Positions 20,246-31,960 of a stretch of DNA of 64,000 nt are shown piece after piece. The position numbers and the translations under genes are program-made. Below the pieces are notes generated by a model. It was not told the DNA's origin, did not search any database, and saw only the letters and a program-made list of their open reading frames with translations. Source of the DNA: Prostheceraeus crozeri (taxonomy: Eukaryota > Platyhelminthes > Polycladida > Euryleptidae); contig CAJQUW010007880.1 in NCBI GenBank assembly GCA_907163375.1, positions 558,001 to 622,000 of the forward strand. The letters are read 5' to 3'. Position 1 is the stretch's first letter. Every line of letters begins with the position of its first letter.

Positions 20246-20946
20246 AGTCCTGCGGCAATTGAGCTATTTGGACACATAAGAGGAATGACAGATGCCAGTG
20301 ATTCGGCATCTGAACATTCTGACATTCGAAGACTGGCATGACAACCAAAAGCGGCCAGTACTGACCGCAATCATTTAACTTAATGCATGTGATCCATGCA
20401 AATGAACAATGACAAGAAGATATGTTACTATCACCTTGTAACGAAATGGTGATGATTCTAGATTGGACATCAGTTTTTTCTTCATACTCGTATAAATATA
20501 CGTGTAAGTACACAAATCATTGCCAAGTCTCAGTTGATTGCACAATTCTGCATCTTCACCGAAGAAGCGTTTTCAATCAAACAACCTGCACAGAAAGATA
20601 GGCTGTCGAACATAATTGGTCAGCTCTGTTCATCAGATAGATATTCTTATACTTCAATGTACTCTCTGTTCGGACTTTTTTATGCGTTTTCGATTGAGCG
20701 AATACGATCCGAAAAAAACGCTCCGTGTACCCCAATCTTATCAGGTCGGTAATCGTATTCTCAGAACAACTGGGAAAGGGTAGAAAGCAGAAAATTGGAA
20801 ATATAAGGCTGTTGTTGTTTGTGACATATAGATTTACAACAGACAACAAAAATATCGTACATAACAAATAAATGGTTCGACAACAACAATATCGTCCATT
20901 ATAAAAATATGAAAACAGGAACAAATACAATATGAAAAACAAAAAA

Positions 20947-21075
20947 GGAGTTGATTTGTGCTAATAGCCTTGCGGGTATAAAATAAAAATACTCTGTTGA
21001 GTAAATTTTCGATTTAATCTTCGTCAGACTCTCACATATTTTATACCCGCAAGGCTATTAGCACAAATCAACTCC
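20947..21075. repeat. Perfect 39-bp inverted repeat, 51-nt loop
   Basis: The arm 20947-20985 (GGAGTTGATTTGTGCTAATA...) and the arm 21037-21075 are exact reverse complements, with no mismatch in 39 bp. The loop is 20986-21036. It lies inside the 6-bp-duplication hAT-like element near its right end, and its identity exceeds that of the element's own termini. Confidence 0.9.
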
Positions 21076-21203
21076 ATTTTTCAAACTCGGGTATAGCCAA
21101 CGTATTTAGAAATTTATTGACCAAAATAAAGGACTTTTAAAGGACCTAAAGGACTATTTTTACGATAAAGGACTTTTAAAGGACTGTCGACAACCTGATG
21201 GAT

Positions 21204-22244
21204 TTTGATATTCTCTAGTTTGAAACAAAAAAGCGTGTTTGACGCATAACGTTTAGGGTCAACTTATGTTTCGCACTGTCATTCCGTGACAAATCCGGCA
21301 ACGAATTTCTCAATAGTGCAGCTTGTAGATGTGAGAAGGTCTTGCATTGACAGCTTCCACGTTTCTCGGAAAAAACAATGTTAGCTAGAAACTTGACATA
21401 CTAGCTTAGGAGAAATAACTGAACTGCGGACACGTGCAAGCCTGCGGACATGCCCGCTAGGGTGCTGCTGCGAGCGCGAGCCTCAGCCCAGATGATAAGT
21501 TATGAATGATAAAACGTCTATAATTGTGATACTCCATACGATGATTAATGCATAGGAACTGATATAAAACGTCATAAGTCACATGAGACGTCATAACAGT
21601 AAACAGAACAATAACACGAAAATGGAAAAATCAATGAAGGCTATATGGAAATACAAGTCGATTTTCGGTCGAGCAATTATTTAGTACACCTCGTATTATC
21701 GAAGCAAAATTATAGGGGTTGGTTACGATGATTATAAGTTGTTAAAGTAAAATATCTACATTTCTACTGTGATCACTCCACAGGAAAATCGAATTCTACT
21801 TCCTTTTACAATGTAGCATACTAGGTAGCTACCGTGACTTAAAAAAACATGTCTTCTAAATTTATAACCCCAAATAAAAGAATGTTTTTCTGAGACCCTC
21901 AACTGAGCAGGTTCCGCGCACGCGCAGCTCAAACCCATCATCCGTGCAGCCGCGCACCGGTGGCAACGCTGGCTCTGATGCTCGCTTGACAGTTATTCAA
22001 ATGTTTTCTGATGGACGAATCAGCAGTTGTCACATGCTCTTTGCAGCAAATACGGAAAAATCGCACAGTGCTGCCGATGTTAAATTGGTGGCATTTGGAG
22101 CAAGAGATCTGATAAACAATGTCTTTCTTCTTGCACTTCTTAGAGTTGAGTACAGGGCAATTCGATAAGTTGCAGCGTTGATCTTATTGTGAGTTCGTTT
22201 TGAATGCATTTCTTAGTGTTCTACTTTTTCTTTTTAGCCGAATA
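21204..22244. other. No gene seen
   Basis: Intronic spacer between two transposons; a GC-rich patch at 21900-21970 but no coding or terminal signal I can support. Confidence 0.4.
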
Positions 22245-22514
22245 TTTATTCAGGCCTGTGATAAGCATATGAAAAAAATTGAGGATTTTTTTGCAAAAAT
22301 TTGAGGAATGGAAATGAAGCCTAATATGATAATTGCAAGAAAAACTCAAAATTTTAGCACGGATTTTGGGCCAAACTTCAAATCACAGGCCTGTGATTAG
22401 CCTATGAGAAAAATTGAGGATTTTCCTTGAAAAATTTGAGGAATGGAAACGGAGCCTAATGTGGTAATTGCAAAAAAACTCCAAACTTTAGCATGGATTT
22501 TGGGCCAAACTTCA

Positions 22515-25500
22515 AGTCATGAAAGTCACAACTAAGAAGGTAACCCCAGGGTTGACCACACCACACCTTTAGATGTTGTGCATGCTACAAAGGGATATTG
22601 GCTTGCTAATAATGACTTCCCATGTTGTTACGAATTTAATTTGCTGACTTCAAGTACTATATGATTAGAATGCGTCGAACAGAGGATGTCAGATCAAGCT
22701 GCTGATATCGCTGTGATTCACGCTATCGTCTCCAATTCCATGATGCTTGTCAGGTTTGTATACTGTAATTTTTTGAATTTAAGAAATATCTTCAAATACA
22801 TGCATGTGGGGCTTTGTGACGATCAATTTTTACGGATTTTAGACAAATTTGGGAGCATAAGTATAAAAAGATTGAAATTGTTGACGGAATGCATTGCTTG
22901 TGGCTAAAAAATCAGTATTATGAAGGATGCGCCACATTACACACATTAAAATTACTTTTTTACTGAATAAGTTTTGGTGGTTCTTGCTAACCTGATAGCT
23001 CTTTGATCATATCGTTCTGATCTACATTCAAATGAGCATGAATTCTCTCGCACGACACAAAACAACTGTGAGGAACAGGCTTGCCAGTTAAGTTGTTGGT
23101 CTCATCTAGGCGAAGGGTGAAAGATCATCACCTCTATTCCCATGAAGTTCCGCAGAGATATTGACATCCACATCTTGCAGTAGACCAGGTTGAAAATATA
23201 CCAACCCAGTAATATGTGGTTTGAATGTCTTAATTAATCTAAGTTCGCATGCAACGATAAACGATTCGTGCGTTACTTTCACACCAAGCTGTCTTCAGAT
23301 GTCGGTCGGCAGACCCTGGAAAATGTAGCTGCAGATTCATGGAATAGCAGAGCCTCATAAGCTTCCAACCCCCACACGCTAGTGACCAGGAGGCAGATAG
23401 ACACTAAATTTAGGGACTATTTGCTTTACCCCGTCGGATGTGTTCATATTCAGCGGAAATAAAATGGAAGAGAATGAGTAAAGCAAAAGTTTCAGTTGAT
23501 AAGAGCACTGAAATCCAAGTGGGCTGGGCTACCTATACTTTATTATATAATGGATATAAAAGATCGATATCCTAAATTTCTTTAAGAAGCACAGGTATGC
23601 ATTTGGCAACCATATAGTCGCAGAACCATAATGAAGGCTGTGAATAAGGTCAAGATAATTAATGAAAATAATTGAAAGCATTTTATTGTTGGAATTCTTG
23701 CGAACATTATGATGTTTGAAGTAAAAATTGATTGCAGTGTTCAGATAGCCTATACAATTTCTGTAGGTTGATCGCAGTGTTTCACTCATCGAATACGTGA
23801 AACTATTGCACTAAGGAGTTCGACAGACAATAACTTCAGACAACTTCTCTGCATAGCAAAATAGGTGCGGACGAACCCAAACATCTGCAGCCCTGTAGCT
23901 TCCAGAAGTGAAAACGACGTGAAATAAGAACACGTCATAAATCATAATTGTTCATGCTCAGCAGTCAGGATATGATTCTATCTCAGCTTCTTGATTGGAA
24001 GTTTACATATCATCGCCATTCGCCAAAAAACAATATCCTACAGTTAGTCTGAAATGTGTCACATTTGAGGAATTTCTCTTAGTTAAGCTATATTTGAGGA
24101 ATTTTTGAGGATTTGAGGAGTAAAAACAATATTTGAGGAATCTGAGGAATTTGAGGAGTAATCACAGGCCTGAATCATGAAAGTCACAACGAAGAAGGTA
24201 ACCCCAGGGTTGACCACACCACACTCCACCACACTTTTTGAAGTTGTGTATATTGCAAAGGAATACTGACTTGGTCATAATCACTTCCCGCGTTGTTACG
24301 AAATTAATTTGTTGCCTCAAGTATTATCTGCTTAGAATGTGTCGAACAGAGGATGTCAGATCAAGCTGCTGATATCGCTCTGCTCCACGCTATCGTCTCC
24401 AATTCAATGATGCTTGTCAGATTTGTATACTGTAATTTTTGAATGTAGGATATATCCTCAACTACATGCATCTGGGACTTTGCAACGATTATTTTTTTCC
24501 GGACTTTAGACAAATTTGGGAGGAGAGTAACCCATAAGTATAGAAAGCTTAAAATCGTTGACGGAATGCTTGTGACTTAAAAAAGTTAGTAATTTATTAT
24601 GAAGGATACGCCATACTACACACTAATTTATTAATATTACGTTATACTGCATAAGTTTTGGTGGGTCTTGTTTACTTGTTAGCGCTTTGATCACATCGCT
24701 CCGATCTACATTCAAATGAACATGAATTCTCTCATGCAACACAAAACAAGTGTCGGGAACAGGCTTGCCAATTAAGTTGTTGGTCTCATACAGGCAAAGA
24801 GTGAATGATTATCACCTCTATTCGCATGAAGTTGCGCTGAGATATTGACATCCACATCTTGCAGGAGACCCAGGTTGAAAATCTGCCAACCCAGTACTAT
24901 GTGGTTCAATGTCTTAATTAATCTGAATTTCGCATGCAACGATAAGCAACGTGTGCACTAGTTTCACACCAACCTGTGTTCAGCAAATTATGAAAACGAT
25001 CTATAAGTGAATAATTCATCCAGGATAAATGTCGGTCGGTACACCCTGGAAAACGTAGCCGCAAAAGACTCATGGGATAGCAGAGCTTCATACGCTTCTA
25101 ACCCCCGCACGCTAGTGACCAGGAGGCAGATAGACACTAAATTTAGGGACTATCCGCTTTACCCCGTCGGATGTGTTCATGTTCAGCGAAAAAAATGAAA
25201 GAGAGTGAGTGAAACACGTTTCAGTTGATAAGAGCACAGAAATCCAAGTGGGCTGGGCTACCAACATGTTATAATATAATGAATATACAAGATCGATATC
25301 CTTAAGTTCTTTAAGAAGTACACGCATGCATTTAGCAGCCATATAGTCGCAGAAACATATAAAGAAGGTTGTGAAAAAGGCAAGATAATTAATGAAAATA
25401 ATTGAATATGCATTTTATTGTTGGAATTCTTATGAAGTTAGAAGTAAAGAAATTGCTTGCAGTGTTCAAATATACAATTTCTGTAGGTTGATAGGTGTGT

Positions 25501-26299
25501 TTTACTCATTAAATACGTGAAAGTATTTAATGAGTGAGTTCGACAGACAATAACTTCGGACAACTTCTCTGCTTAGCAAAATAAGTCCGGACGAAAAAGA
25601 ACATGTGCAGTCCTGTAGCTTGCAGAAATGAAAACGACATGAAACAAGATCAATTCAACGTAACAAAATGCGTCAAGGTAACAAAATTAAAAAAACAAGA
25701 TAACGACTGGTTAATTTTTGATATGCTAAATATGACAAGGCTAAAAGAAAATCATTATATCCTAAAATGTCTAGAAATTTAAAAATACTTGAAGGACAAC
25801 AACGGTTCTCCTCTTCTCATGTGGAATGAATTGGTGAGTAAGTCGATCTGTTCAAAATTATGGTTAACACTTATATATTGAAAAGATTCTATTTAACAGT
25901 CTACACATTCAGATGATTAAAGGACAGGTCTGTGTCCAATCAAAATATCAGATCTAGCTAGGACAGCGGGATTACGCTATCTAAAATCTACCAGGTGTGT
26001 AAGAGAAAAATTATTAAGCTATAAATCATGAGAAAAGAAAAATAAAAGCAATAAATCATGAGTGATTCATGATTAGCAGTATAGATGTAGGGTACATGTT
26101 ATAGGATTCTATCTTAGCTTCTTGTTTGGAAGTTTATGTATCATCGTCATTCGCCAAAAAACAATACATTATCCTACATTTAGCCTGTAGTGTGTCATAT
26201 TTGAGGAATGTCTTATCATTTAGCTATATTTGAGCAATTTTTGAGGATTTGAGGACTAATAAACAAATTTGGGGAATTTGAGGAGTAATCACAGGCCTG
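22515..26299. repeat. Tandem body copies of the CAGGCCTG element
   Basis: Body 1 is 22515-24173 (~1.66 kb); body 2 is 24176-26299 (~2.12 kb including an insert). They align throughout with many substitutions, so the duplication is not recent. The shared segment at 23296-23450 and 25028-25190 is the best conserved, but shows no convincing coding. Confidence 0.75.
25650..25790 (+). repeat. Dispersed repeat, copy 1
   Basis: TGCGTCAAGGTAACAAAATT and the following ~110 bp, including TATATCCTAAAATGTCTA, align with 34824-34955. It sits inside the second body of the dimeric element and is absent from the first body, so it was inserted later. Confidence 0.7.
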
Positions 26300-26530
26300 T
26301 TTATTTTTTCTCGCCGAAAGACGCTTTTAATTTGGTTATCTCACTAGTCAGATATGTAAGGGAATGGAAAATACATAAATTCATTGTCATTTTTTCGCTT
26401 AGACTCTCTTATTCTTTGAAGAATATTTGATTATCTGTGTGGAGCATTCATTGCTGACGAGAATATTTTCCAATAAATTTTTTGAACAATAATAATTTTG
26501 AATAATATAATTTCAAACTTCTGTACTTAC

Positions 26531-26841
26531 TTGTTACCACCAGTAGCTCGAATTTTGACATGCACGGCATTGATGCCCAACACTTTACATCGCTCGGCAA
26601 CGTCCTGAGCAGCCAACATAGCTGCATATGGTGAAGATTCGTCTCTGTCAGCTTTTACTTTCATGCCTCCAGTAACCCGGACAATTGTTTCTCCGCCAGT
26701 GGAGTCAGTAACATGAACAAATGTATCGTTGAATGACGCATATATATGAGCAACACCGAAAACATTTTCACCGGCGGCAACTTGTGGTCCAAGAACAACT
26801 TGCTCTTCCTGCTTTTTTGCTTGCTTCCGTCGGGCGGCCAT
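26531..26841 (-). CDS. RPS14: Ribosomal protein S14 (uS11), first coding exon
   Basis: Starts [20 protein letters not shown] and continues [40 protein letters not shown] and [20 protein letters not shown] to RATGGN, the conserved body of uS11. The exon ends at 26531 with donor GTAAGTAC (26530 downward), splitting the Lys codon in phase 2. The 311 nt here plus 145 nt in the second exon give 152 codons including the stop. Upstream of the ATG, five nucleotides separate it from a 3' splice-site-like CTATTTCTAG, so a noncoding first exon probably lies further right, as in many ribosomal-protein genes. No break or odd codon is seen. The protein is somewhat divergent at its N-terminus, as is usual for this family. 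Confidence 0.97.
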
Positions 26842-26846
26842 ATTGA

Positions 26847-26866
26847 CTAGAAATAGAAAAAATCAT
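26847..26866 (-). promoter_or_regulatory. RPS14: Putative 3' splice site in the RPS14 5' UTR
   Basis: Minus strand: TTTTTTCTATTTCTAG followed 5 nt later by the ATG. This pyrimidine-rich tract ending in AG implies an upstream noncoding exon; its position was not found. Confidence 0.6.
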
Positions 26867-27039
26867 GCTATGAAACTCAAATAACATGTTTAACAAAATA
26901 TTTTAGAAATTAAATTCACAACCACAACGGAACTTAAATACAAAAATTTGCAACTTCAAATGAGTTTCTGATTGTATCTGTCGAATACGGACTAAATTGT
27001 CACTCAATCAAATTGAATTAATCTTGAAAACTCTAAATT
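26867..27039. promoter_or_regulatory. Possible RPS14 first intron/promoter region
   Basis: Only ~175 bp separate the putative UTR splice site from LINE-derived DNA starting near 27040. The promoter and first exon either lie here or beyond the LINEs; no clear 5' terminal oligopyrimidine start was identified. Confidence 0.3.
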
Positions 27040-28345
27040 TCTCGAATTGGCGATCAGAAAGATATGTAGAGTTGTGCAAATTGGTTGGAAAACAGATCAG
27101 AAATGATCTACGCAGATATAACAACGAATGAATTCGGTAATAAATTGAACAGAATAAAGGTTACCAAAAATCGCGAAAGGCAATTAATCTAGGAAAGAAT
27201 TTGATAATGTCAATCATTGATGCAAAAGGAAATATAATAAGATTACAGAGGAGTGTCGTTCTTTCTATGAATCATTATATGACTCGTCAGAAATCGTCGA
27301 CAAGGACGAAGTTGAAGAGACAGGCCGAAATTATGTGCTTCCCATACTGACAAGTGAAGTGAGGTTTGCTCTGAGCAATATGAAAGAAGGAAAGGCTATA
27401 GGCAGCGACGGACAAGTGATAGACTTACTCAAAGCAGCTAATGACGTGGTAGCAGAAAGACTAGCAAACATTTTCACTGGAAGATTGGAAAATTGGGACG
27501 ATAGTGCTGCTTTAAAAAAAAGGCGATAGAAGAAATTTGCGGAGAATTACAGGCTCATTACATTGCTTTCTCATCTATGCAAGCTGTTCGCCAGGATAAT
27601 TTGCAACCGTATTATGAAAATGATATATGACAATCAAGGAATTGAACAAGCAGACTTTCGCAAAACTTTTTCAACGACTGACCACATTCTTACTGTGAGC
27701 CAGTTGATCGAGAAAGCGAACGAGTACCTCCAACCACCCTGTATTGGCTTCATTGACTTCGAAAACCCTTTGACTCTGTAAAACATAGATGTATCTTCAA
27801 AGCCCTGGAGAAACAAGGAGTTCATATGCAGTGCATAGATATATTAATAAAACTGCACAATGAAACAAAGTCAGTGATAAGAATGGAAGACGAAACATTT
27901 TAACATTAAAAGAGGAGTAAGACAGGGTGACCCAATATCACCAAGGTTGTTCACGGCCTTTCTGGAGGAGACATTCAAGAAGTAAAATCGGAACCAAAAG
28001 GATGCAGCAATCAACGGCAGATATCTGTGCCGCCTCAAGTTTCCAAACGACATCGCAATATTCGCCAACAAAATGGAAGACCTAGACCTTTGATGAACTC
28101 TCAGATTCAAGCAGCTTAAGTGGATTGAAACTCAATGCCGAGAAAACTAAGGTAATGAGAGACAAATTCATGGCTCCGTACCGAACTATGATAGATGGCG
28201 TTGAAGTATAGTAGGTGGATCGATGCGTGTACGTGGGCCAAGGGATGAGCCTGACAGAAGGAGCAGAAGCAGAAATTTCCCGAAGATGCGCCCAAGCATG
28301 GCAAGCGTTCAGCGGAGGCGATGTAGTATCCAAAAGACAACAGGG
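27040..28345 (+). pseudogene. RTE-like LINE fragment, reverse transcriptase
   Basis: A pre-RT segment (RYVELCKLVGKQIRNDLRRY, about 27060) is followed by SEVRFALSNMKEGKAIGSDG (27345-27405), ENYRLITLLSHLCKLFARII (about 27540-27600) and QGIEQADFRKTFSTTDHI. Next come GFIDFENP (about 27745), RGVRQGDPISPRLFTAFLEE (about 27910-27970) and NGRYLCRLKFPNDIAIF, where the catalytic FADD has decayed to FPND. The order is that of the RTE/craniofacial-development-protein-2-like class of endonuclease-RT LINEs. Several stops and frame changes are present. It is truncated at the left, without an endonuclease, and at the right near 28345. Confidence 0.82.
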
Positions 28346-28669
28346 TGCCCGCGCATTTCCGGAGAATAATTTCCAGACTCTTAGATAATCACAATTTACC
28401 CTAATTCACCCAAAAATTCGGTGTGATTTAAGATTCGCAACCACTCTAGACAATCGGTTAAGATAAAAATGTCGAAATCTGTCAAAGTAAAGTTTGCTTA
28501 TGTACGTATACAGGTATGTATATATACCTGAACGTTACATTATGTAAGAAACATTAATAGATTACAACAACTTACCTCAAAAAATTCCCCCCCCCCTAAA
28601 CATGCAAACTTAATTTCACGCACCTTATGCATGTAAAAACTAAGAAAAATTATCAAAGAACAAAATATC
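28346..28669. other. Spacer between LINE fragments; possible solitary transposon end
   Basis: Starts CAGGGTGCCCGCGCATTTCC, which looks like the left end of a hAT-like element breaking the LINE, but no right end was seen. Otherwise AT-rich, with a C-run at about 28590. Confidence 0.35.
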
Positions 28670-30245
28670 TACTGGATGGTTGCTACTGGTCGCGATGAAC
28701 ACCTGTTCCAGACATCCGAAGAGATTAAGGTGAAATGGACTGAATACTGCCGAGACCTGCATGCGTAGACGTATGATTATGACACCACAGTAGTGACGGA
28801 ACTTGAAGACATGGCATTCCAAGACGACGACAGAAATGGCTAAGTACTCGGGTGTCAAGTCGAAACGGTGACCAGGAGACTAAAGCCACACAAGGCTCCC
28901 GGTACAGATGGCATCACAGGAAAGATGCTACATGCAGGTGGAGTAGAATTGGCAGAAGCACTCATTATATGTAGTCAGGCATAGTTTGCTTTGAAGAGAA
29001 AACTCCTCAAAGATGGAACAAGTCGGTTATAGTGACGCTGCCAAAGAAAGGAAATGTGAGCATCTGCAGTAACTACCACATCTTATCTTTGATAAACCAC
29101 GTGTGCAAAGTGTTCTTACTGATCATCCTAGACCGTCTGAAAGCTTCTGTCGAGTCCAGAGTAATGTGCAACAGATCCTTGCTGATGGTCTGCTTCATCG
29201 ATTCCTCTAAGGCTTTCGGTAGCATTCGGCAAGACGCCATGTGGGCGGTACTGAAATCATACGGAGTGGATGCTAAGACTATCCACATTTTGAAGAGCAT
29301 CTACTACAGCGCCAAGACTGCAGTCAAGACTCGGAAATGAAACTGGTGACCGGTTCAGAGAAGGATTCCAGACAGGGCTATCGCCTGTTATCTGTTGTTT
29401 TGCTTTGTATACATGGAACGTGTTATAACAATGCGGTAGGGGTGTCAATTCAGGAACGGCCTATCAACAACCCAAGCCTTGCCGATGATAAAGCACTTTC
29501 GGATGAAAGTTGGTGTGAGCTGGTGAATAGCCTAAACCTCGTTTCTTCAGATGCAGGCAGGTGCGGCCGTAAAATCAACACCGACAAAACAAAGGAACTG
29601 GTGATAGTGGACACAAGTAAAAAAAGCAGAGCTTCCGATCAACAGTGCAATCGACATAGTCCACACGTTCACCTATATTGGAATCACGATAGATGGCGAG
29701 GGATGTGCAATGAAATTTCGTCATCGCATTGACATGGCCAGGCATGGCATTCAGGACGTTGGCAGGTTTTGTCAAAATATGGAGAAGTCATGTGATTAGC
29801 ACAAGAACTATAATGCACGGTGTTGCAAACGTGTGCTTCTAGCGTCCTGATGCTCACTTCGGAAGCGTGAACGCTGAAAAAGACGGATAAGCGGCGTCTC
29901 AATGCCCTTGAGTTGCGGTGCTTCCGAGGGATTTTAGGTGATAGATGGCTTCACCGCACCACCAATTATGAAGTCCTGAGAAGAGTAGAACCAAAGTTAC
30001 GGCTTGTTTGTGTAGATGATCAACAAGTGCAAATTTAGTCTTTTCGACATCTAACGCATGAAAGATATTTGTCCAGTGAATATTGTGTTGTTTGGTATCG
30101 CGAATGGCAACAGTTGTGGAGCCGATACATGATGTGGTGGACAGAAAGCATCAAAGCTTGGCGCGAAGATGACCTACATCCGATATCTACGATGACATGA
30201 AAGACCGGCGGAAAATAACCGAACATGTACTTGAGGACACCAACA
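28670..30245 (+). pseudogene. Second RTE-like LINE fragment
   Basis: Pieces in order: TRRLKPHKAPGTDGITGKML (about 28870-28930), TLPKKGNVSICSNYHILSLI (from 29035), INHVCKVFLLIILDRLKASV, and VCFIDSSKAFGSIRQDAMWA (about 29190). Then come LADDKALSDESWCELVNSLN (catalytic ADD retained, about 29480), KINTDKTKELVIV (about 29570), YIGITIDGE-like, RRLNALELRCFRGILGDRWL (about 29890) and a Trp-rich tail to about 30245. This is a different RTE-like subfamily from the one at 27040, because the same RT blocks differ strongly. Stops and frame changes are numerous. Confidence 0.82.
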
Positions 30246-30324
30246 AATGATTCGACCTTATATATTTGAATTATTAAAGTAATTTGAGGGACCAACAGTC
30301 TGCTTAGCTAGTAGTAGTTCTAAC

Positions 30325-31952
30325 CAGAGTTGGAAAAGTCGGAATTGGAATTAATTCCGATCCGGAATTAATTCCATTTTTCATCGGAATTGGAATTGGA
30401 ATTGACGATATTTAAATCTACTGGAATTGGAATTGACCTTGATAAACCTCAATTCCACTTTTTCGATAGACCTGTGATAAATCTATTTGTACAAATAATG
30501 AAATCACAGTACTCGACCGTTGTGTTAACTGCACGCAGAGATAAAAGAGAGGTAGATCGAAAGAGGTAGTTTTATTCTATTGTTAAATAAAGGGTGTTTT
30601 TTGTGACTTCGATGGGCCTACAGCCCCGGACCCTGTTATTTCAGCGATTAAGCAATGTTATTTAGTTATTTATCAAGTTAGATAATTAATCAAAATAAAG
30701 CAATTGTTGAATTTAGTTCTTGATAGGATATGCACAAAAATTGGAGATTACCTTGGTTAATCTACACGAAAAACAATTGGTTTGGAAAGAAGAAAATTAA
30801 CGCTGCATTAAAGGGCAGCAACCCTGTCAGTTCAAATCAAAATATAGACAGTGTCAACAAATTATTCTAAAAATTAATTATTCAATTACATGAACTATTA
30901 TTCAACTTCCAATCACAACAATTAACAATATTAATTTTTAAGACTATACATGTAGTTATACAGATGCGATGCGCAACAATAAAAGAAAAACTTTACACTT
31001 ACAGTTCACTTCTTTACAGTTGATTTCACTTCAATTCGATCGGACTCACTTATACCAAAATAATATCATAAATATCAGTGTCACTTATACCGTCAATCTT
31101 CAATCGCGCTCGCTGATGTGTTGCTGTATGCGCTGCTGTGTTGTTGTTCGCTGGCAGGCAGTTGTTGTTGTTACTTCTGTAGTTAAGTTACACTACGAGA
31201 GCCCGGAGTTGTTCTAACAGCTACTGAAGATGTCGTATGTGTTGTTCTTGTGTCAATTTCTCATCGTTTCTAATTTACACAAATTTTTGAGACTTGACGA
31301 TAAAACCACTTTCTTTTGAAAATTGAAAGAGTTTCCTTTAATCACTGCTTGCAGCTTTCGACCCGACCACATTTCGTTCTAATCACGGAATATCACGGAA
31401 TTTTTAATCTCCTTTTTTAAAATGGACCATTAATCGGATTTCATGATATCATTTTTATTGTCGTTTGTTCTTTCATCAACTATCACGTTATTCGCACATT
31501 GAATTTCTTTCTTCTGTCAGTTTATTAATAGATTTATTCGCATCTGATCTCTCTCTCTCTCAGCGTTTGATTCGTTGCTGACCGTTAATTTTTTTTTTCA
31601 CGATATATTGAATGTCCCGTTTGCGAAACGAAAATGGTGTAGGCTGACAGGTTACATATATACATGTACACAAGAAATATGAACTATGAGCATGAAAACG
31701 CACATAGGAACGACGCTGGGAGCGGCACACAGAAACAACGAGGATAGGATAAGGGCACATGGGTTAGATTGAAACGAACAAACGTTAGATACATTAACAT
31801 AAGACACTATACGCGATGTACAATTATCGGAATTGAATCTTATTATGGAATTGGAATTGAATTGAACTGCTTCGACTGGAATTGGAATTGAAATTTCTGC
31901 TCCGGAAATGGAATTGGAATTAAAAAATTTCAGTGGAATTTTTCCCGGTCTG
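30325..31952. mobile_element. Non-autonomous hAT element (GGAATTGGAATTG ends), 8-bp duplication
   Basis: Left CAGAGTTGGAAAAGTCGGAA and right (complement) CAGACCGGGAAAAATTCC ends, each followed by arrays of GGAATTGGAATTGAA. GTTCTAAC flanks exactly (30317-30324 and 31953-31960), an 8-bp hAT duplication. No transposase in the 1.6-kb interior; a CT microsatellite at 31550-31560. Confidence 0.9.
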
Positions 31953-31960
31953 GTTCTAAC

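Larger units (their letters stand above)
18313..21197 (-). mobile_element. hAT-like transposon with 6-bp target duplication
   Basis: Left end CAGGGTGTCGACAATTCACG and right end (complement) CAGGTTGTCGACAGTCC share a 5' CAGG(G/T)TGTCGACA core. Inside both ends there are repeats of AAAGGAC / AAAATAAAGGACTTT. ATGGAT flanks both ends (18307-18312 and 21198-21203), a 6-bp rather than 8-bp duplication. The interior codes a decayed transposase on the minus strand (18541-20245) and a 39-bp perfect inverted repeat (20947-21075). Confidence 0.82.
22251..26299. mobile_element. Dimeric CAGGCCTG-ended element with 6-bp target duplication
   Basis: Left end CAGGCCTGTGATAAGC and right end (complement) CAGGCCTGTGATTACTCC are flanked by TTTATT (22245-22250 and 26300-26305). 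Extra copies of the terminus occur inside (CAGGCCTGTGATTAGCC at 22387; CACAGGCCTG at about 24165-24173). Two body copies follow each other from TCATGAAAGTCACAAC (about 22515 and 24176), sharing marks such as GTCAGATCAAGCTGCTGATA, TGTCGGTCGG(C/T)A and CTCAAAT/TTGAGGA words. The second copy is longer because of an unrelated insert (25650-26060). No transposase frame was found, so it is non-autonomous. TTTATT is low-complexity, so this duplication alone is weaker evidence than the others. Confidence 0.75.

Noticed and set aside
28346-28669. Complete hAT-like element starting CAGGGTGCCCGCGC
   Set aside because: No right end or target duplication could be found; kept only as a possible solitary end.
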